Shown piece after piece: positions 62,377-64,000 of a stretch of 64,000 bases of DNA. The stretch is taken from the NCBI RefSeq assembly GCF_026262505.1, contig NC_067206.1, positions 26,117,896-26,181,895 of the forward strand. Direction: 5' to 3'. Both the position numbers and the translations under genes were made by a program. Each line of letters opens with the position of its first letter. Position 1 is the first letter of the stretch. Origin of the DNA: Trichomonas vaginalis G3. Taxonomy: Eukaryota; Parabasalia; Trichomonadida; Trichomonadidae. The notes beneath the pieces were generated by a model. It worked only from the letters and a program-made list of their open reading frames with translations. It searched no databases and was not told the DNA's origin.

Positions 62377-63225
62377 ATGCTTCCAATAGAAAAAGAAAAT
62401 TCTAGAGTTGCTACAACTAAACCATTAGATGAACTTTTTACTAATGTCGGTCAAAAGTTTGAGACAGATACCGTAAAGCATGAAGGCTATCGTTTTGACT
62501 ACCCATTAAGATGGTTAAGAGACCCATCCGTCACAAAAGCTATTGGCTTTCGTAGAATGAAGTTCATTTCAGAAGCCATACATGGTTTCCCATTTACGGT
62601 CGGTTTTGAAGTTCGATACTATAACAAAGAAAAACGTATGTATGAGAAATTTGAACAGGGAAAACCTTTACAAGTTAATTTGCTTATAAACTTAGAAACA
62701 ACTCTTCAAGCTTTTCAAGAAAAAATAAACGATATCTATATTGAATATGCAAACCAGTTTAACATTGACGAAGGAGAATACCATCTCGATATTATTTATG
62801 ACAGGAAAAATGCAACTGTTAAAATCAATAAAATAGAAGACCTTGGAGAAAACGTTTATATTTCTACAAAATATAACAACTTGGCATGGTATAGATTTAT
62901 GAGGATGTTAAATCAGCCTGCAGCATATCCAGTACACCCGGACTATTATGAAGTCGAAAACCCTAATGGAACATATGAAAATATTTTCGACCCAGATGCT
63001 ATTATTGTTCATGCTTCATTTTCTGGTGCGCAAAACTCTTTCTTATGTCTGATGAATGACTTTTACGAAAAACCTACAAAGTTATACGAACCACCAAGTG
63101 GAAGTATTTCAGACTTTCAAGTATGGTTTACTACAGATGGAAGAAAAAGAATAATTCCATTATACCATGCGTTTTACTTAGAACTTAGTTTCATATACAA
63201 CTACTATCGAACGGTAAAAATATAA
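62377..63225 (+). CDS. Intact structural-type protein of element A
   Basis: 282 residues, MLPIEKENSRVATTKPLDEL. The middle has FTVGFEVRYYNKEKRMYEKF and VNLLINLETTLQAFQEKIND. The C-terminus has HASFSGAQNSFLCLMNDFYE, then SDFQVWFTTDGRKRIIPLYH and LELSFIY. That ending (strand, D/G turn, strand) is like the penton-type jelly-roll ends of the other candidates. It is divergent from, and head to head with, the fibre gene, sharing a 19-bp gap. I favour a capsid-associated protein that may anchor the fibre; this is inference. Confidence 0.65.
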   Translation: MLPIEKENSRVATTKPLDELFTNVGQKFETDTVKHEGYRFDYPLRWLRDPSVTKAIGFRRMKFISEAIHGFPFTVGFEVRYYNKEKRMYEKFEQGKPLQVNLLINLETTLQAFQEKINDIYIEYANQFNIDEGEYHLDIIYDRKNATVKINKIEDLGENVYISTKYNNLAWYRFMRMLNQPAAYPVHPDYYEVENPNGTYENIFDPDAIIVHASFSGAQNSFLCLMNDFYEKPTKLYEPPSGSISDFQVWFTTDGRKRIIPLYHAFYLELSFIYNYYRTVKI

Positions 63226-63229
63226 TTTT

Positions 63230-63472
63230 TTAATACGGTTGAGGTGTTGGATTTGGTTGCCAACTTGACTGTGGTGCAGGTTCAGGCTGTTGTATTACAG
63301 GAGCTTGTTCTTCTGGTTCAGGGTCTTTAGGTATAATACCAACAAACTGACCTACTCTTTTACCAATATTTTTGACACCGTTCCATACTCCTCTTCCGAC
63401 AGATTTTATTCCATTCCATATACCTCTTCCAACATTTCGAAAGAAGTTTCCAATACTACTGAAGAAACCCAT
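63230..63472 (-). CDS. Amphipathic WNG-repeat peptide
   Basis: 80 residues. The first half repeats the unit GRGIWNGIKSVGRGVWNGVK, preceded by MGFFSSIGNFFRNV. The second half is P/Q/E-rich. The strongly amphipathic, basic, tryptophan-bearing repeats suggest membrane binding, and the arrangement parallels the peptide at 19433 in element B. Probably a minor virion peptide of the pVI/pX type, inferred from composition. Confidence 0.6.
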   Translation of the reverse strand: MGFFSSIGNFFRNVGRGIWNGIKSVGRGVWNGVKNIGKRVGQFVGIIPKDPEPEEQAPVIQQPEPAPQSSWQPNPTPQPY

Positions 63473-63490
63473 TTTACTATATGTAAAAAT

Positions 63491-63853
63491 CTAATGTCCG
63501 CCTAGTCTCTTACGTTTCCTGTTGAGTTCCATAGCATTCTTTAACTGGAGCTCATACATTCTGTTTCTCCTCTGGTAGAAAACATATTCTGGGTCAACTC
63601 CTGTGTTCGCGTCATCTGCATAAAGTTGTTTATATCCCACTTCAGGGTTTGTATAAAACTCTTTCCATCTCATATTTGCATACCATGGTGGCAAACCCAA
63701 CGCAGCGTCATTTGACATGGCAGTTTGCATTTGTACATCTGTTGGCACTTGACCATAGTTTGCCATTGCAGTTTGTATTCTAACTTCATTTGGAATATTC
63801 TCTGGGTTTGGTTGTCCAGGTTGCTGTGCATTCGCTAAGTTCTGTGCGTCCAT
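63491..63853 (-). CDS. Small Q/N-rich protein with basic tail
   Basis: 120 residues, MDAQNLANAQQPGQPNPENI. Two near-repeats follow, RIQTAMANYGQVPTDV and QMQTAMSNDAALGLP. A helical domain then ends in ELNRKRKRLGGH. The RKRKRLGG-type end resembles the short basic or GG-X processing sites of small virion proteins in adenovirus-like lineages, but no protease gene is visible here. Co-oriented with the amphipathic peptide. Confidence 0.55.
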   Translation of the reverse strand: MDAQNLANAQQPGQPNPENIPNEVRIQTAMANYGQVPTDVQMQTAMSNDAALGLPPWYANMRWKEFYTNPEVGYKQLYADDANTGVDPEYVFYQRRNRMYELQLKNAMELNRKRKRLGGH

Positions 63854-63876
63854 TTAATATTAGATAAAAATATCTC

Positions 63877-63999
63877 TTACGAGTACATATGCTGAACATT
63901 TGCAGGCATTGGTTCATCTTCATATTCTCTGTACTTTTCTGCCACGTCCAATAAATAAATGACACAATGGAAAAAACCTAAAACAAGTAGTCCTATTTC
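63877..63999 (-). CDS. Partial membrane protein at the right edge
   Basis: The last 40 residues of a gene whose start lies outside the window. A hydrophobic helix (IGLLVLGFFHCVIYLLDV) is followed by a short acidic tail (EKYREYEDEPMPANVQHMYS). It is probably a tail-anchored or C-terminal membrane segment. Nothing more can be said. Confidence 0.5.
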   Translation of the reverse strand, partial: EIGLLVLGFFHCVIYLLDVAEKYREYEDEPMPANVQHMYS

Positions 64000-64000
64000 A

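Larger units (their letters stand above)
40653..64000. mobile_element. Polinton/Maverick 'element A', runs off right edge
   Basis: It starts at the GC-rich hairpin GTGGGGCTTCCAGGCGCG (40653), the mirror of the terminal hairpins near 891. It contains the family repeat at 42016-42217, capsid, ATPase, helicase, polymerase, integrase and fibre genes, plus small accessory genes. It is broken in many places, with most conserved genes carrying one to several breaks and the integrase many more. The left block retains a perfect 1,124-codon frame. It appears older than element B. The right terminus is outside the window. Confidence 0.75.

Overview
The window looks like a trichomonad (parabasalid) chromosome, probably Trichomonas or Tritrichomonas. 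The evidence is AT-rich DNA, single-exon host genes with short AT-rich spacers, and a very heavy load of large Polinton/Maverick elements. The species is not established. Host genes fill only about 1.7-8 kb: a GSK3-type kinase, an RCC1-like repeat protein, an EF-hand protein and, on the minus strand, a protein with a possible initiator-binding-like fold. The rest is mobile DNA and its remains.

Layout: 1-891 is the end of a Polinton of 'family A', with a DNA adenine methylase running off the left edge. 1704-7925 holds the four host genes. 7934-8592 and 14478-15136 are two copies of a 659-bp TTAA-flanked MITE. 9552-10816 is a TA-flanked mariner-like element. About 11.9-13.2 kb is a decayed Ty3-like retroelement. 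15141-39802 is a whole-length Polinton ('element B', 24.7 kb) bounded by terminal inverted repeats. Two smaller DNA elements have jumped into it, at 16637-18551 and 33236-34724. 39807-40652 is a spacer. 40653-64000 is a second Polinton ('element A'), much more decayed, which continues past the right edge.

Element B has a plus-strand left half: amphipathic peptide, major capsid, packaging ATPase, minor capsid, a phage-tail-collar-like fibre, a KilA-N protein and a primase-helicase. Its minus-strand right half carries the integrase, family B DNA polymerase and a repeat-encoded DNA-binding-like protein. The halves converge near 30.1 kb. Element A carries recognisable counterparts of most of these (capsid, ATPase, helicase, PolB, integrase, fibre, an SCCG-motif protein). 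It also has a long intact coiled-coil protein and an island of small unrecognised genes with a NUMOD/HNH remnant. Element B looks young: the inner terminal repeats read as identical and each gene has few breaks. Element A looks older.

The most interesting points are a phage-type tail-collar fibre in both Polintons; a B-family polymerase with an HNH-like module; a primase-helicase and KilA-N gene ringed by four copies of a palindromic repeat; an array of eight long hairpins inside the element that split the polymerase gene; and a MITE sitting 4 bp upstream of a host start codon.
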